A DNA stretch of 64,000 nt from Methanobacterium sp. UBA44 (GCA_002494885.1 DACV01000009.1:124001-188000); one strand, 5' to 3'; numbered from the stretch's first letter, positions 17,382 to 27,460 are shown. The notes: generated by a model not told the origin, from the letters alone. Made by a program: numbers and translations.

Positions 17382-18815
17382 ATGATTGGGCAACTTAGAA
17401 GAAGAGATTTTTTTGTAATAGCGGAACAGCTAGGCTTTATAATGATAGGCATTGGTGTAGTAACGTTATTACCCATATTGGTTGCTCTTATATATAATGA
17501 AACTGATTATATAGCCTTTTTTTTGCCATCTGTGTTTTCTATTGTTATAGGTTATGGTTTAAGAAGATTATTTGCAGGCAATAGCAAAAATATGCGTTTA
17601 AAACATGGCATGATGATTGCTGCATTGGCATGGTTATGGGCAGCATTTATTGGAGGCCTAATATTAACACTAGCAACAAATATAAGCTTTTTAGATGGGT
17701 ATTATGAAAGCATGGCTGCATGGACAGGAACAGGAATGACCATGTTTCCTAATGTTGAAGCACTTCCAAAATCAATTTTATTTTTGAGAAGCATGGAACA
17801 GTGGATTGGAGGTCTTGGTGTTGTTATTGTGGTTATTGGAATTTTAATTAGGCCTGGAACGGCTGCAGCAAGATTATATAAATCTGAAGCACGTGAAGAA
17901 AGAATAAGACCGAGCATTGCAAACACGGTAAAAACTATCTGGTGGATATATCTATTTTATACTGCAGTTGGAATTATTTTATTTATCCTTGCAGGAATGC
18001 CTATTTTTGATTCTATAAATCACACGATGACTGCAATCGCTACAGGCGGTATGTCGGTAAAGAATGACAATATTGGTGCATATCACAGCGACATGATTAA
18101 TATAGTGGCTATGATAATAATGATCTTAGGTGCTACAAGCTTTCTTGTACACTATAGGGTCCTAAAAGGTAAATTATCATTTATTATTCGTGATATTCAA
18201 TTTCAGGCTTTAATAATATTTACTTTTGTCTTTTCATTACTGATAATTGTAAATACAAATCTCACTTCAATGAATGCGGTTTTTAATTCAGTATCTGCCA
18301 TAACAACCACAGGTTTTAGCTCACAACCGTTAAATGCCATGGTTGCATGGCCCCAGTATGCTAAAATAATGTTTATAGGGTTGATGCTTCTTGGTGGATC
18401 AGCAGGCTCAACTGTAGGGGCTATAAAACTTATTAGAGTAATTACAGTATTGAAAAGTATCTACTGGGAGATAGCAAAGATTTTTTCCCCTGAAGGCTCT
18501 ATTTTACCGAGAAAAATAGCAGATAAACAGGTAACTGATGCAGAGATTAAAGAGGCAAGCTCATTTATATCTATTTATTTTGTTTTTCTTTTTATAACAT
18601 GGATAGTTTTAGTACAGTATGGTTACGATGCCTTAAACGCTTTATTTGAAGTTTGTTCAACCCAGGGATGTGTTGGACTTTCCATGGGTATAACATCTCA
18701 AACAATGCCTCAAATCCCTCAAGTTTTCCTAATTTTTAACATGTGGATTGGTAGACTTGAAATAATTCCTGTACTTGTTTTATTAAGAGCAGCGATAGAT
18801 ATATTTAAAAGATAA
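17382..18815 (+). CDS. trkH: Trk-type K+ uptake channel subunit TrkH
   Basis: A 477-residue membrane protein with four pore-loop repeats typical of TrkH/KtrB. Filter-like segments are present at TGTGMTMF, ATGGMS, TTTGFS and TQGCVGLS. It forms the K+-conducting dimer gated by TrkA. The trkA gene follows 115 bases downstream, so the two probably form the functional pair. A close paralogue lies at 28032-29462. The ATG was chosen from the paralogue's matching MIG start and the TATA position. Confidence 0.92.
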   Translation: MIGQLRRRDFFVIAEQLGFIMIGIGVVTLLPILVALIYNETDYIAFFLPSVFSIVIGYGLRRLFAGNSKNMRLKHGMMIAALAWLWAAFIGGLILTLATNISFLDGYYESMAAWTGTGMTMFPNVEALPKSILFLRSMEQWIGGLGVVIVVIGILIRPGTAAARLYKSEAREERIRPSIANTVKTIWWIYLFYTAVGIILFILAGMPIFDSINHTMTAIATGGMSVKNDNIGAYHSDMINIVAMIIMILGATSFLVHYRVLKGKLSFIIRDIQFQALIIFTFVFSLLIIVNTNLTSMNAVFNSVSAITTTGFSSQPLNAMVAWPQYAKIMFIGLMLLGGSAGSTVGAIKLIRVITVLKSIYWEIAKIFSPEGSILPRKIADKQVTDAEIKEASSFISIYFVFLFITWIVLVQYGYDALNALFEVCSTQGCVGLSMGITSQTMPQIPQVFLIFNMWIGRLEIIPVLVLLRAAIDIFKR

Positions 18816-18930
18816 TTTTTTATGAAATCTTTTTATAGTATAATGAGAAATAGTTGAAAATTGGAAGGTTTAATTGAACTATTGATCTTTAAAATTATCT
18901 ATAATAATATTGTTAAATTGGTGAAATTGT

Positions 18931-19581
18931 ATGTATATAGTCATAATGGGAGCAGGGAGGGTTGGATTGCACCTTGCATCCAATCTTGTCAGTAGAGGTC
19001 ATGATGTAACTCTTATTGAGAATAATGAAAACCTGTGCACTAATGCTGCGGCGGAACTGGATGCACTTGTTATCTGCGGCAATGGTACAGATACCAAAAC
19101 CCTTGAAGAGGCCAACGTTTCTGAAGCAGATGTTTTTGTTGCAGCTACAGGTAACGATGAAGCAAATCTTTTATCATGTATACTGGTTAAGCAATATGAT
19201 ATCTCAAAAATTATTGCAAGGCTAAGCAACCCTGATCATGAGGATGCATTTAAAAAAGTAGGCATAGATGATGTTATAAGTCCAGAATTAACTGCAGCAG
19301 GCTATCTTGAAAAATTAATAACCAGACCTAAAGTAGCTGACTTAATAGTAATAGGTAAGGGCGATGCAGAGATACTGGATATGACAGTAAGAAATAAAAA
19401 AATTATTGGCAAACGAATAGGAGATATAAGTCCTACAGATGATTCTATAATAGTTGCAGTATATAAAAATGGTGAAATAACCATTCCTAAAGAAAATATG
19501 ATTCTAAATGAAGGGGATAAGGTTTCAATTCTGGTTAAAACCCATGCTATTAAAGATGTAGTTAAAATGTGTACTAAATAA
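18931..19581 (+). CDS. trkA: Trk K+ uptake regulatory subunit TrkA
   Basis: A 216-residue cytoplasmic protein. The N-terminal RCK domain has the NAD-binding glycine motif IMGAGRVGLHLA and an acidic residue after it (LIEN), plus CGNGTDTKTLEEANV. The C-terminal TrkA-C domain occupies about 135-214 (ILDMTVRNKKIIGKRIGDI, EGDKVSILV). It binds NAD(H) or nucleotides and gates TrkH. It follows trkH 1 and could serve the second TrkH too, because that gene has no trkA beside it. GGTGAAATTGT precedes the ATG. Confidence 0.93.
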   Translation: MYIVIMGAGRVGLHLASNLVSRGHDVTLIENNENLCTNAAAELDALVICGNGTDTKTLEEANVSEADVFVAATGNDEANLLSCILVKQYDISKIIARLSNPDHEDAFKKVGIDDVISPELTAAGYLEKLITRPKVADLIVIGKGDAEILDMTVRNKKIIGKRIGDISPTDDSIIVAVYKNGEITIPKENMILNEGDKVSILVKTHAIKDVVKMCTK

Positions 19582-19605
19582 TTTTCAATTTAATGAGAGT
19601 ATAAT

Positions 19606-20547
19606 ATGGATTTTTTTACTCATTTTTTAGTTCCTTATATTATTTTATTTGCCCTTAAAAGCAAGAATAAACTTGAAGGTGCCTTTGGCGGAATTTCACT
19701 TGATTTTGATACTATATTCATTACATGGGTTGGATTTTTAGCTCCTTATCTTTTTGTTTTTTCCCATAGGGGAATTACACACTCTTTTATCTTCGCCCTT
19801 GTGACATCTACCCTCTTTTTATTTGTAATTTCCAGAAAGCAGATCAATGGATTTATTAGCAGGATAGTTAAACGTGATATATCGGTGGAATTCACTTTAA
19901 CTACTATTGGAATAGCTTATTTCGGCGCACTAATTCACCTATTTCTGGATTTTTTAACTTCCAGAGGGATTCCCTTACTTTATCCATTTACACTCCATAG
20001 ATTCAGCGCTGAGATTTATTACTACATTGATGCAACCACTGCAGTTATTGCACTGATTGTTCTGGCAATTATTTACTTCAGACTTAATTCTAGATACCAG
20101 AAAGCAGCTATGGCAATCTTTATGATTGTTCTTATCTCCTTTGGAGGTATAAGGGCGTATGAAAAGATGAATGCGCTTGATGACAATCCTGTAAATGGAA
20201 ATTTCACTTATATATCTGCATATCCTACAACGGACATGTTCACATGGAATATGGTTAAAAGCGACAGTGCAAACAGCATATTTTTAACTTTCACATATAA
20301 TACCCGGGATAAACAAAAATTCAATCAAAAAATAGTGAAAACTCTTACTGTAAGTGGAGGAACGATCCGATCGGCTCAAACTGCTATTGATAGGGCAGAT
20401 AATCTTCCAGAAATTCAAAATTTTAAATGGGATGCTTATTATCCTTGTATAAATGCCAGTTATAATGGAACAGTCTGGAAATTAACATATTTCGATGTTT
20501 TTGATACAGGATACCATAACAACAATATAACTGTCTATATTCAATAA
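19606..20547 (+). CDS. YdjM/DUF457-type membrane protein with C-terminal extracellular domain
   Basis: A 313-residue protein. The membrane part has DFFTHFLVPYI at the N-terminus, SHRGITHSFIFAL near residue 52 and HLFLDFLTSRGIPLLYPF near 109, all typical of the YdjM putative hydrolase family. After the last membrane helix (about 165-182) there is a roughly 125-residue soluble domain without recognisable motifs. It begins 24 bases after trkA and may be cotranscribed. A smaller relative lies at 2652-3344. Confidence 0.75.
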   Translation: MDFFTHFLVPYIILFALKSKNKLEGAFGGISLDFDTIFITWVGFLAPYLFVFSHRGITHSFIFALVTSTLFLFVISRKQINGFISRIVKRDISVEFTLTTIGIAYFGALIHLFLDFLTSRGIPLLYPFTLHRFSAEIYYYIDATTAVIALIVLAIIYFRLNSRYQKAAMAIFMIVLISFGGIRAYEKMNALDDNPVNGNFTYISAYPTTDMFTWNMVKSDSANSIFLTFTYNTRDKQKFNQKIVKTLTVSGGTIRSAQTAIDRADNLPEIQNFKWDAYYPCINASYNGTVWKLTYFDVFDTGYHNNNITVYIQ

Positions 20548-20584
20548 GATTAAATTATTTATTTTTACAAATGCATTAAAAAGT

Positions 20585-21208
20585 TTACCATAATCCTTTA
20601 ATAATCTTATTAGATATTTTAATATGCTCAGAACCATTACTAACTGCAGGGCCGTGCCCTGGAAGGAGATATTCCACGTCAAGTTCTGATAATTTTTGTA
20701 TTGACTCTCTGAGCACGTTTATATCCCCACCAATATCGTATCTTCCAAATCCACCATCAGCAAAAACTGTATCTCCAGATATGAGTGTTTCTCCGTCATA
20801 AAGACATATTCCGCCAATTGTATGTCCTGGAGTGTGAATTACTTCAAAATCATTGATTTTGTCACCTTCTTTTAAATGAAAATCAACTTTTGTGGGTTCA
20901 AGGGACTTCCCGAACATATAAGCAGCAGTTGCAATATTATCTCCATTTTCAATTGCTGGGGCATCTGCCTGGTGAATGGCAATTTTTGCATTGAAGAAAT
21001 GGTTTCCACCAGTATGGTCAAAATGGCAATGGGTATTTATAATACGTTTAATATCTTCCACCATATTAAATCCAGCCTTTTTGATAGAATTAAACACATA
21101 TTCAAAGTTTTCTCCAGTTCCAGTGTCTACTATTATATCATCAAAGAGATAAATATTTGAATCAAACCCAATACCTTCTATCATTGTGATGTTGTTAAAT
21201 TTTTTCAT
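20585..21208 (-). CDS. Metallo-beta-lactamase-fold hydrolase
   Basis: A 207-residue protein with the full metal-binding set: INTHCHFDHTGGN, HTPGHTIGG, ISGDTVFADGGFGRYD and LLPGHGP. The length and motif spacing fit glyoxalase-II-like hydrolases; the substrate is unknown. It is monocistronic and convergent with the YdjM-like gene. Confidence 0.88.
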   Translation of the reverse strand: MKKFNNITMIEGIGFDSNIYLFDDIIVDTGTGENFEYVFNSIKKAGFNMVEDIKRIINTHCHFDHTGGNHFFNAKIAIHQADAPAIENGDNIATAAYMFGKSLEPTKVDFHLKEGDKINDFEVIHTPGHTIGGICLYDGETLISGDTVFADGGFGRYDIGGDINVLRESIQKLSELDVEYLLPGHGPAVSNGSEHIKISNKIIKGLW

Positions 21209-21276
21209 TTAATCACACTTTGTGAGTAATTAAAATTGAGAATAAATTATATTTAACTGAAAAAGATTCAAAAGAG

Positions 21277-21423
<147 letters not shown>

Positions 21424-21449
21424 TAAATAATGGTTATTTGTATAATTAG

Positions 21450-21522
<73 letters not shown>

Positions 21523-21656
21523 ATACCATAGCGCATTAAATACATTATATGTTGTTTGTATTTAAACCTTACGGAGTAGAAAAATATCTTGAATTACTAA
21601 TTAAATTGAGTGAATTTACATAAATTAATTTTAATGATTAATCATTATGAAATATG

Positions 21657-21664
21657 TTTATATA
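21657..21664 (+). promoter_or_regulatory. TATA box for the DASS transporter gene
   Basis: TTTATATA with a predicted RNA start near 21686, four to five bases before the SD AGGAGG at 21690-21695. This position excludes the upstream in-frame start codons (21610 and 21634) from the transcript. Confidence 0.55.
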
Positions 21665-21702
21665 TTACTAAATCATTATGTTATCTGTTAGGAGGCTTTA
21701 AA

Positions 21703-23091
21703 ACGAGGTTAAATTTAAAAACTTTAGGGATACCAATAGCCATAATTGCTTTTATAATCGTAATGCTAATTCCTATGCAAGGCTTAAGTTATCCAGGCCA
21801 CGCAGCAATCGCATTACTCGTTTTCGCCATAATATTGTGGGCGACAGAAGCCGTACATCTGGCCGTTACTTCAATGATTATACTGTTTATACAGCCTATT
21901 GTAGGTGTTGCGAGCTTTGAAGATGCTGTAATTGGTTTTGCAAATGGTATTATTTTCCTCATGATTGGAGGATTCATTATTGCAGAAGCAATTCGTAAAA
22001 GTGGACTTGCTACGCGTTTAACATATGTAATGCTTAAAAGATTTGGTACAACACCAAATAAGGGTATATTTGTATCTGTTTTCTCAACAGGTATACTTTC
22101 TGCGTGGATTGAAAACGTTGTAGCATATGCAATGCTACTTCCAATCATTAAAGAAATAATACCGCTTATGGGCGTTAAAGACCCTGAAAAAGGAAAAAGT
22201 AACTATGCAAAATCCATGGTACTTGGTGGATCCTACGGTTCTCTGGCAGGTGGATTTGGAACAGAGATTGGTACTGCGCCTAACCTTATGGCAGCAGCAT
22301 ATACTGGAATTCCATTTGCAAACTGGATGGTATTCGGACTCCCACTATCATTCATCCTATTGACTGTAATATGGAAATGGCTAGGATGGGTATACAAGCC
22401 GGAAATAAAAGGAATTGTCGGTGGAATGGATACTATATCTAACAAAATGGAATCATTAGGTTCAATGACAAAAACAGAGAAACTAACAATAGTTTTACTG
22501 CTATTTACAATTTCTTTATGGGTTACATCAAGTATTACAGGAATAAACAGTTACTCGGTAGCTTTGATCGGTGCTGTATTCTTTTTGGCATTTAAAGTAA
22601 TTGATTGGAAAGATGCGCAAACTGGTGTTGACTGGGGATTAATCATCTTCTTTGGAGGAGCACTATCTCTCGGAGTAGCATTATTGAATACTGGAGCAGC
22701 AGCATGGTTAATAAATGATATTGTATCTTTACTTGGTCCTAATCCATCTACAGTGCTCATTACAGTCTTACTTATGGTTATTGCAGTTTGTATAACACAA
22801 GTAATGTCCAATATTGCCTTAGCAGCGATATTAGTGCCATTATCAGTTACACTCGCACAAGCACAGGGATTACCCGTAGGACAATATGCTGTACCAGTAG
22901 CAATCGCATGTAGTCTTTCATACATGTTACCAACCGCTGATCCAACTGTGGCAATGGCTTATGGTACTAGATATGTGAAAATCAAAGAAATATTCAAAGC
23001 AGGATTCCCTTTGGTCATTATAGGAATTATAATAACCATAATTGTTCTATTCCCCATAATTAACTTTGCCCCATGGCTTATAGGAGCGTAG
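21703..23091 (+). CDS. DASS/SLC13-family anion (dicarboxylate or phosphate) transporter; apparent ACG start
   Basis: A roughly 462-residue membrane protein with about twelve helices. The DASS family shows in TEAVHLAVTSMIILF, GGFIIAEAIRKSGLA, two SNT/SNP-like reentrant loops (GTAPNLMAA and QVMSNIALAAIL) and ADPTVAMAYGT near the end. Such proteins move dicarboxylates, sulfate or phosphate with Na+. No ATG, GTG or TTG lies between the SD (21690-21695) and the middle of helix 1. ACG 21703, seven bases after the SD, is the best start and would give MRLNLKTLGIP. Translation from further upstream would run through the TATA box. Confidence 0.85.
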   Translation, partial: TRLNLKTLGIPIAIIAFIIVMLIPMQGLSYPGHAAIALLVFAIILWATEAVHLAVTSMIILFIQPIVGVASFEDAVIGFANGIIFLMIGGFIIAEAIRKSGLATRLTYVMLKRFGTTPNKGIFVSVFSTGILSAWIENVVAYAMLLPIIKEIIPLMGVKDPEKGKSNYAKSMVLGGSYGSLAGGFGTEIGTAPNLMAAAYTGIPFANWMVFGLPLSFILLTVIWKWLGWVYKPEIKGIVGGMDTISNKMESLGSMTKTEKLTIVLLLFTISLWVTSSITGINSYSVALIGAVFFLAFKVIDWKDAQTGVDWGLIIFFGGALSLGVALLNTGAAAWLINDIVSLLGPNPSTVLITVLLMVIAVCITQVMSNIALAAILVPLSVTLAQAQGLPVGQYAVPVAIACSLSYMLPTADPTVAMAYGTRYVKIKEIFKAGFPLVIIGIIITIIVLFPIINFAPWLIGA

Positions 23092-23111
23092 GATAGCATA
23101 ATAAGAAAAAT

Positions 23112-23143
23112 TGCAGATTATTATCTGCATCATTTATTTTTTA
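23112..23143 (+). terminator. Hairpin and T-tract after the DASS gene
   Basis: TGCAGAT/ATCTGCA (23112-23118 with 23123-23129, 4-base loop) is followed by a T-rich stretch at 23132-23142. It lies 20 bases after the stop codon. Confidence 0.5.
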
Positions 23144-23206
23144 AATATCGAAAAATTTGAATTATATAAATCCAATACCTTAAATTAAAATTGAAGGTAT
23201 TATATC

Positions 23207-23520
23207 ATGTATAAAAGAATATTGTTACCAACATATAATTCAGAAATATTTCAAAAGGCAGGAGGATACTCTATTCATGCTGCAGGCTCAAAATAGCGCA
23301 GATATAGTTGTTTCACATGTAATCGACACACATTATCTAAATTCATTACCCCAACAAGGGTAAACTCGATGACGTTATACTTAAAACAGCTGATGAATTG
23401 GGTGTTGACCAAATTGTAATGGGGGAAAACAGGTTAACATGCCCTTGAAAAGATATTAACAGGCAGTGCTACTGAAAGAGTAGTTAGAAGAGCTAAAATT
23501 CCAGTTAACATCATAATATG
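23207..23520 (+). pseudogene. Universal stress protein (UspA family), decayed
   Basis: Several frames together spell a UspA protein. It starts MYKRILLPTYNSE at ATG 23207, continues ADIVVSHVIDTHYLNSLP in another frame and DVILKTADELGVDQIVMG in a third. It ends EKILTGSATERVVRRAKIPVNII. The last part holds the ATP-binding and dimer-forming signature of the family, but the glycine loop between is damaged. At least three frame breaks and a central deletion are needed, so this is a relic. It follows the DASS transporter, a common partner of UspA proteins. Confidence 0.75.
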
Positions 23521-23606
23521 GGTATTAATGTCTTATATGTATGGGTACAAAAATCGATATTAATTCTTTTTGTTAATGCATGAGAAATGAATAATAGGTG
23601 AATATT

Positions 23607-24182
23607 TTGATTAAAAATAAATCAATTGCAATTATTTTAGCTATCTTAACATTCATTACTGGAAGCATTTTAATTATAAGTATTATATTCTATACTGTCA
23701 AAATACCTCTTACTTCAATTTGGGAAAGCCAGAATCAGCTCTATGCATTCTCTGCAATTCTAATAAGTGCAGCATTAGCTTCTATGGTTTATGGTCGCGG
23801 TAGTAAACAAAGAGCAACAGATGTGGCAGAATTTTTGAATAAAAAATTAGAAATGGACATTAGAGGTAAGGATATTGCAGGATTATTAAAATTATTGGAA
23901 CGATTTCCTCCATTTTTAGTAAATTTATATGTTTCTAAAAATATAAATGCTATAGAAGAGTTTAAAATTCCAATAAAGGAACATACTACTCAACTAACTG
24001 ACGAAGACCTTTTAAAAATAAGAAAAATTGTAGAAATGCCCGCACCAGAACTTCAAAGCTTATTAAACGATATTTATCTGATTACTAATTTGGAACAGAT
24101 TAAAATACTGGCAGAACCAAAGGCAAAACCATTAATTGAACTAAACTTGGAAGAACTAAAAAAGATTTTATTTAATTATTGA
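23607..24182 (+). CDS. Two-helix membrane protein, unknown function
   Basis: A 191-residue protein with TTG start at 23607 behind AGGTGA (23596-23601); the GTG at 23598 is inside the SD. Two hydrophobic segments (about 6-27 and 44-60) precede a soluble, Leu/Lys/Glu-rich helical domain of roughly 130 residues. I recognise no family. It stands alone between the uspA relic and the PAS protein. Confidence 0.6.
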   Translation: MIKNKSIAIILAILTFITGSILIISIIFYTVKIPLTSIWESQNQLYAFSAILISAALASMVYGRGSKQRATDVAEFLNKKLEMDIRGKDIAGLLKLLERFPPFLVNLYVSKNINAIEEFKIPIKEHTTQLTDEDLLKIRKIVEMPAPELQSLLNDIYLITNLEQIKILAEPKAKPLIELNLEELKKILFNY

Positions 24183-24221
24183 AAATATTAAAGATGAATA
24201 TGGAATATTAAAATTTTTAAT

Positions 24222-25679
24222 TTAAGATGTTTTTATAACCTTTTCATTAGTAATATCTCTACAAAATACAGAAATGCCGCCATTTGATGGATAAATACTA
24301 AAGTCAAGCCATAGATATGGTTTAATCCTTCCATGAGCTTCAAAACGTTGAATTTCCTGTTTATCAATGGCATTACGGAATATAGTTTCATAAGTCGTGC
24401 CCCTTAGTTCAGGGAATCTTTCCCAAATGTTTTGTCCTATAATATCTTCAGATTCAACGCCAAAATATTCTCCTGCGCATTTATTCACGTAAATAAAACG
24501 CCATTGATGATCAAGAGCAAAAAATCCATCCTGAATACTATCTAATATTTCTTTAAATCGGCTTTTACTTAGATTTAGTTCATCTTCAACCCTTTTACGT
24601 TCAGTATCGTCAAAAATATAACCTTTGACCTGAACAAGTTCGTCGGAATCATTGAAGATACCAACAACATTAGCAACAATATGAATCCGCATACCATCAG
24701 ATCTTCTTTGCCAGCTTTGATAACCCTTTAATTTACGTTCCTTTTTAAGGCGAGTAATCATATAAGGCCAGTCAAAAGGATTAGATTTTGAAATATTCCA
24801 GTTAATCACCTGTTTACAGTCATAAAAGCCATAAATTTCAGCAAATGATGGATTACATTCTAATATTTCCCCTTCAAGAGTTGCAATGAAATCACCGGTT
24901 AAATCTTCATCAAAAAGACTGTGATATTTCTCTTCACTCTCCTTTAAGGCTTCTTCAGCTTCTTTGCGTTCAGTATCATCGAAAACATAACCTTTAACTT
25001 GAATGAGTTCATTTAAATCATTGAAAATCCCAATTACATTTGCAACAACATGAATTCCTTCATTATCAGGCTTTTTGTGCCAGCTTTGATGATCATAAAT
25101 CTTATGCTCATATTTAAGGCGAGCAATTAAATTAATCCAATCATCTATGTTAAATTTTGAAATGTATGAACCTACAGCTTTTTGACGGCTACTAAATCCA
25201 TATATCTCGACAAATGCAGGGTTGCATTCGAGTATTTCCCCTTCTGGTGTTGCAATGAAATCCCCAGTCAAATCATCTTCAAACCAGCGACGATACTTTT
25301 CTTCACTTTCTTGGATGGAGTCTTGAAATTTTTTGAGGTTGTTAATATCTTGAATTTGTACTAAAAACCCAGATTCAATAAGAGAGACAGTCCAATCAAA
25401 AATTTTTTCAGTCTTTTTTGATTTATAGGACTTATTATTTTTTATGTTTTTTATTTTTGATTGAAATTTAACAAATCCTTCATTAATTAATTTTTCTTTT
25501 TTTGAAGCGATATCTGGATTATTGAATAAATTGATTCCAAGAATATTTTCTAATTTAGAAATCTCATATATTTCTAAAGCTGATGGATTAGCATAGACTA
25601 ATTTACCTTTTTTCTCATAGAACAAAATCCCTAAGGGAGATTTATCAAATAATTCTCCGAGGTTGTACTTCCTTTTTAT
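24222..25679 (-). CDS. Multi-PAS protein without kinase domain; apparent ATA start
   Basis: A roughly 485-residue protein with four PAS units: an N-terminal one (SPLGILFYEKKGKLVYANPSALEI), two related copies sharing GDFIATPEGEILECNPAF/GDFIATLEGEILECNPSF, and a fourth with DGFFALDHQWRFIYVNKCAGEYFG. It has no kinase, cyclase or other output domain. The PAS fold clearly continues upstream of TTG 25625 (LFDKSPLG). The only plausible start is ATA 25679, eight bases after AGGAG (25692-25688). It could be a sensor that signals by protein contact, or have lost its kinase. Confidence 0.8.
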   Translation of the reverse strand: MKRKYNLGELFDKSPLGILFYEKKGKLVYANPSALEIYEISKLENILGINLFNNPDIASKKEKLINEGFVKFQSKIKNIKNNKSYKSKKTEKIFDWTVSLIESGFLVQIQDINNLKKFQDSIQESEEKYRRWFEDDLTGDFIATPEGEILECNPAFVEIYGFSSRQKAVGSYISKFNIDDWINLIARLKYEHKIYDHQSWHKKPDNEGIHVVANVIGIFNDLNELIQVKGYVFDDTERKEAEEALKESEEKYHSLFDEDLTGDFIATLEGEILECNPSFAEIYGFYDCKQVINWNISKSNPFDWPYMITRLKKERKLKGYQSWQRRSDGMRIHIVANVVGIFNDSDELVQVKGYIFDDTERKRVEDELNLSKSRFKEILDSIQDGFFALDHQWRFIYVNKCAGEYFGVESEDIIGQNIWERFPELRGTTYETIFRNAIDKQEIQRFEAHGRIKPYLWLDFSIYPSNGGISVFCRDITNEKVIKTS

Positions 25680-25863
25680 TGTTATTTCTCCTAAAACTCA
25701 GTTTATCTATTAAATTATAGTGTTTCATGATAAATAAATTGGATAGCAAAAAAGAAATTTAGGAATATCCCGCAAGTCTATCTGAATTAATATGGATTTA
25801 AATTAAGATTTTATTAAACTCTATTTGTTTCATTTAATTCTTCTTTTATTTCTTTATGCTTAT

Positions 25864-26636
25864 TTAAGATAGATTTAATAACTCATTAAACGTTTTTGGC
25901 AATTCTTTATCCAGAATTTTTATTCCTTCTTCTGTTATGCCTCCTGGAGTTTCAACTCTTGAAATTACATCTTCAAAATGCATATTTTTTTCATGAAGTA
26001 GTTTTGCAGTACCATAAAGCGTTTTTATAACCATATCTTCGACTTCTTCTTTTGTAAAATTACTGTTTTTTAAACCCATTTCTGCAAATTTTGAGAAGAT
26101 CTCTGCAATAAACGCAGGCGAACAGCTTGTTAAATCTGATCCAAATTCCAGATCTTCTTCATCCATCATCTTCACAGTGCTAATTGCATTAAACAATCTG
26201 TTTATGAGTTCTGATTCATCATCACTACTTCTTCACTATGACAAACTAAAGATACTCCCTCATGCACTTTAGAGGTTAAACTGGGAATAATTTTGGTAAC
26301 CTTTCCCTGAAAAATGCTTTTCACGGTTTCAATTGTTAATCCGGCTGAAATATAAATTATATGGGAATTTTTTGAAAGATAGGGTTTCATTTCTTTAATT
26401 ACATCTTTAACAGCAGATGTGCTTACAAAAAGGAATATTATGTGGCATTTATCAGCTAAATTGAGATTATTTTCTGTTATTTCTATTTCGGGATATTCTT
26501 TTTTGATATCTGAAAGTTTGTTCGTCGTTCGATTTGAAATAATTATTTCGCCCTGTTTTAATGCATTTGAAGATAAAAGTTCATTTATTATTAAGCTGCC
26601 CATGCTTCCGTAGCCTATAAATCCTATTTTGCTCAT
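25864..26636 (-). pseudogene. proC: Pyrroline-5-carboxylate reductase, frameshifted
   Basis: Two adjacent reading frames together make one ProC: 26636-26202 encodes the NADP-binding part (IGFIGYGSMGSLI, ISNRT, SAGLTIETV, KIIPSLTSKVHEG). The part ending at 25864 encodes the catalytic C-terminus (GSDLTSCSPAFIAEIF, VETPGGITEEGI). Near 26226-26228 the first frame runs on to a stop while the other frame reads SDDESELINRLFNAIS, the normal continuation. One missing base explains it. The enzyme makes proline from P5C; if real, the lesion would disable this copy. Confidence 0.85.
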
Positions 26637-26911
26637 GATTTCACTCTTTTTTGTAAATTAATCTATTTTATGGATTTATCTTGTCTAATATACCAGATTC
26701 AAGTTTGCATTCTCTAATTTTTAAAGTTAGTGGATTTCATTTAAATCAAATTCTTTGGCCCTTTTATAATCACTTTAATCAACAAAATTTAAGTGTTGAG
26801 GTTTATTTACCTTTTTAATGTAACATGGCACTAAATGGTTGGGTATAAAACTTTATTATTTAACAAAATTTAAATATACCAGATTATATACCTATTTATT
26901 GGTGATTGAAA

Positions 26912-27169
26912 ATGGCAGTGGTCTATGATCCTGTAACTATTATTAACCTTCTTTTTTGCATAATAATAGTATTTCTGGGTTATGTGGGATATAAAAAGCT
27001 CGATAATGCATTTCCACTATATATAGGTGTTGCATTTGGTCTCTTTGGTATCTCACATCTTGCTGTTATCCTTGGATATGCAAGCTCGGAAGCCGGTTTA
27101 GTGCTAATTAGAGGTTTTGGGTATATAATTGTCATATTTGCCCTGTATCTTATGGCTTTTAAACATTAA
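26912..27169 (+). CDS. Small three-helix membrane protein
   Basis: An 85-residue protein from ATG 26912, with GGTGAT (26901-26906) at the right distance. Three hydrophobic segments cover most of it, with a KKLDN turn between the first two. Similar small proteins occur near signalling genes in methanogens, but I do not assign a family. A TATA-like TTTAAATATA lies near 26868. Confidence 0.6.
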   Translation: MAVVYDPVTIINLLFCIIIVFLGYVGYKKLDNAFPLYIGVAFGLFGISHLAVILGYASSEAGLVLIRGFGYIIVIFALYLMAFKH

Positions 27170-27460
27170 TATGATGCTGGCCTTTTATGGGATTTAATAA
27201 ATAAATTAATAATTTTTTGCAGATTATTTACCATTTTATCATCTAATTTTTATTATTAATTAAATTTTAACCTAACTTATTAAATACTTTAAATATCTTT
27301 ATTGGGGATTTAAATGGAAATTATGATAAATATAAGGGTTTATTTCCATTTTATTTTGATTTAAAGAATTTTCTGCAAAATAATTAAATTTTATATATAA
27401 AGAATCATAATATTATATTAATTAGTATTACAATTTCAAATAGTAGTGGGAGTTACAGAT

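Noticed and set aside
21610..21702. An N-terminal extension of the DASS transporter from TTG 21610
   Set aside because: The extension would run over the TATA box and SD, has no SD of its own and is not typical of the family.
25864..26636. Programmed frameshift in proC
   Set aside because: I see no slippery heptamer or downstream pseudoknot, and ProC families are not known to use recoding; a simple base loss is more likely.
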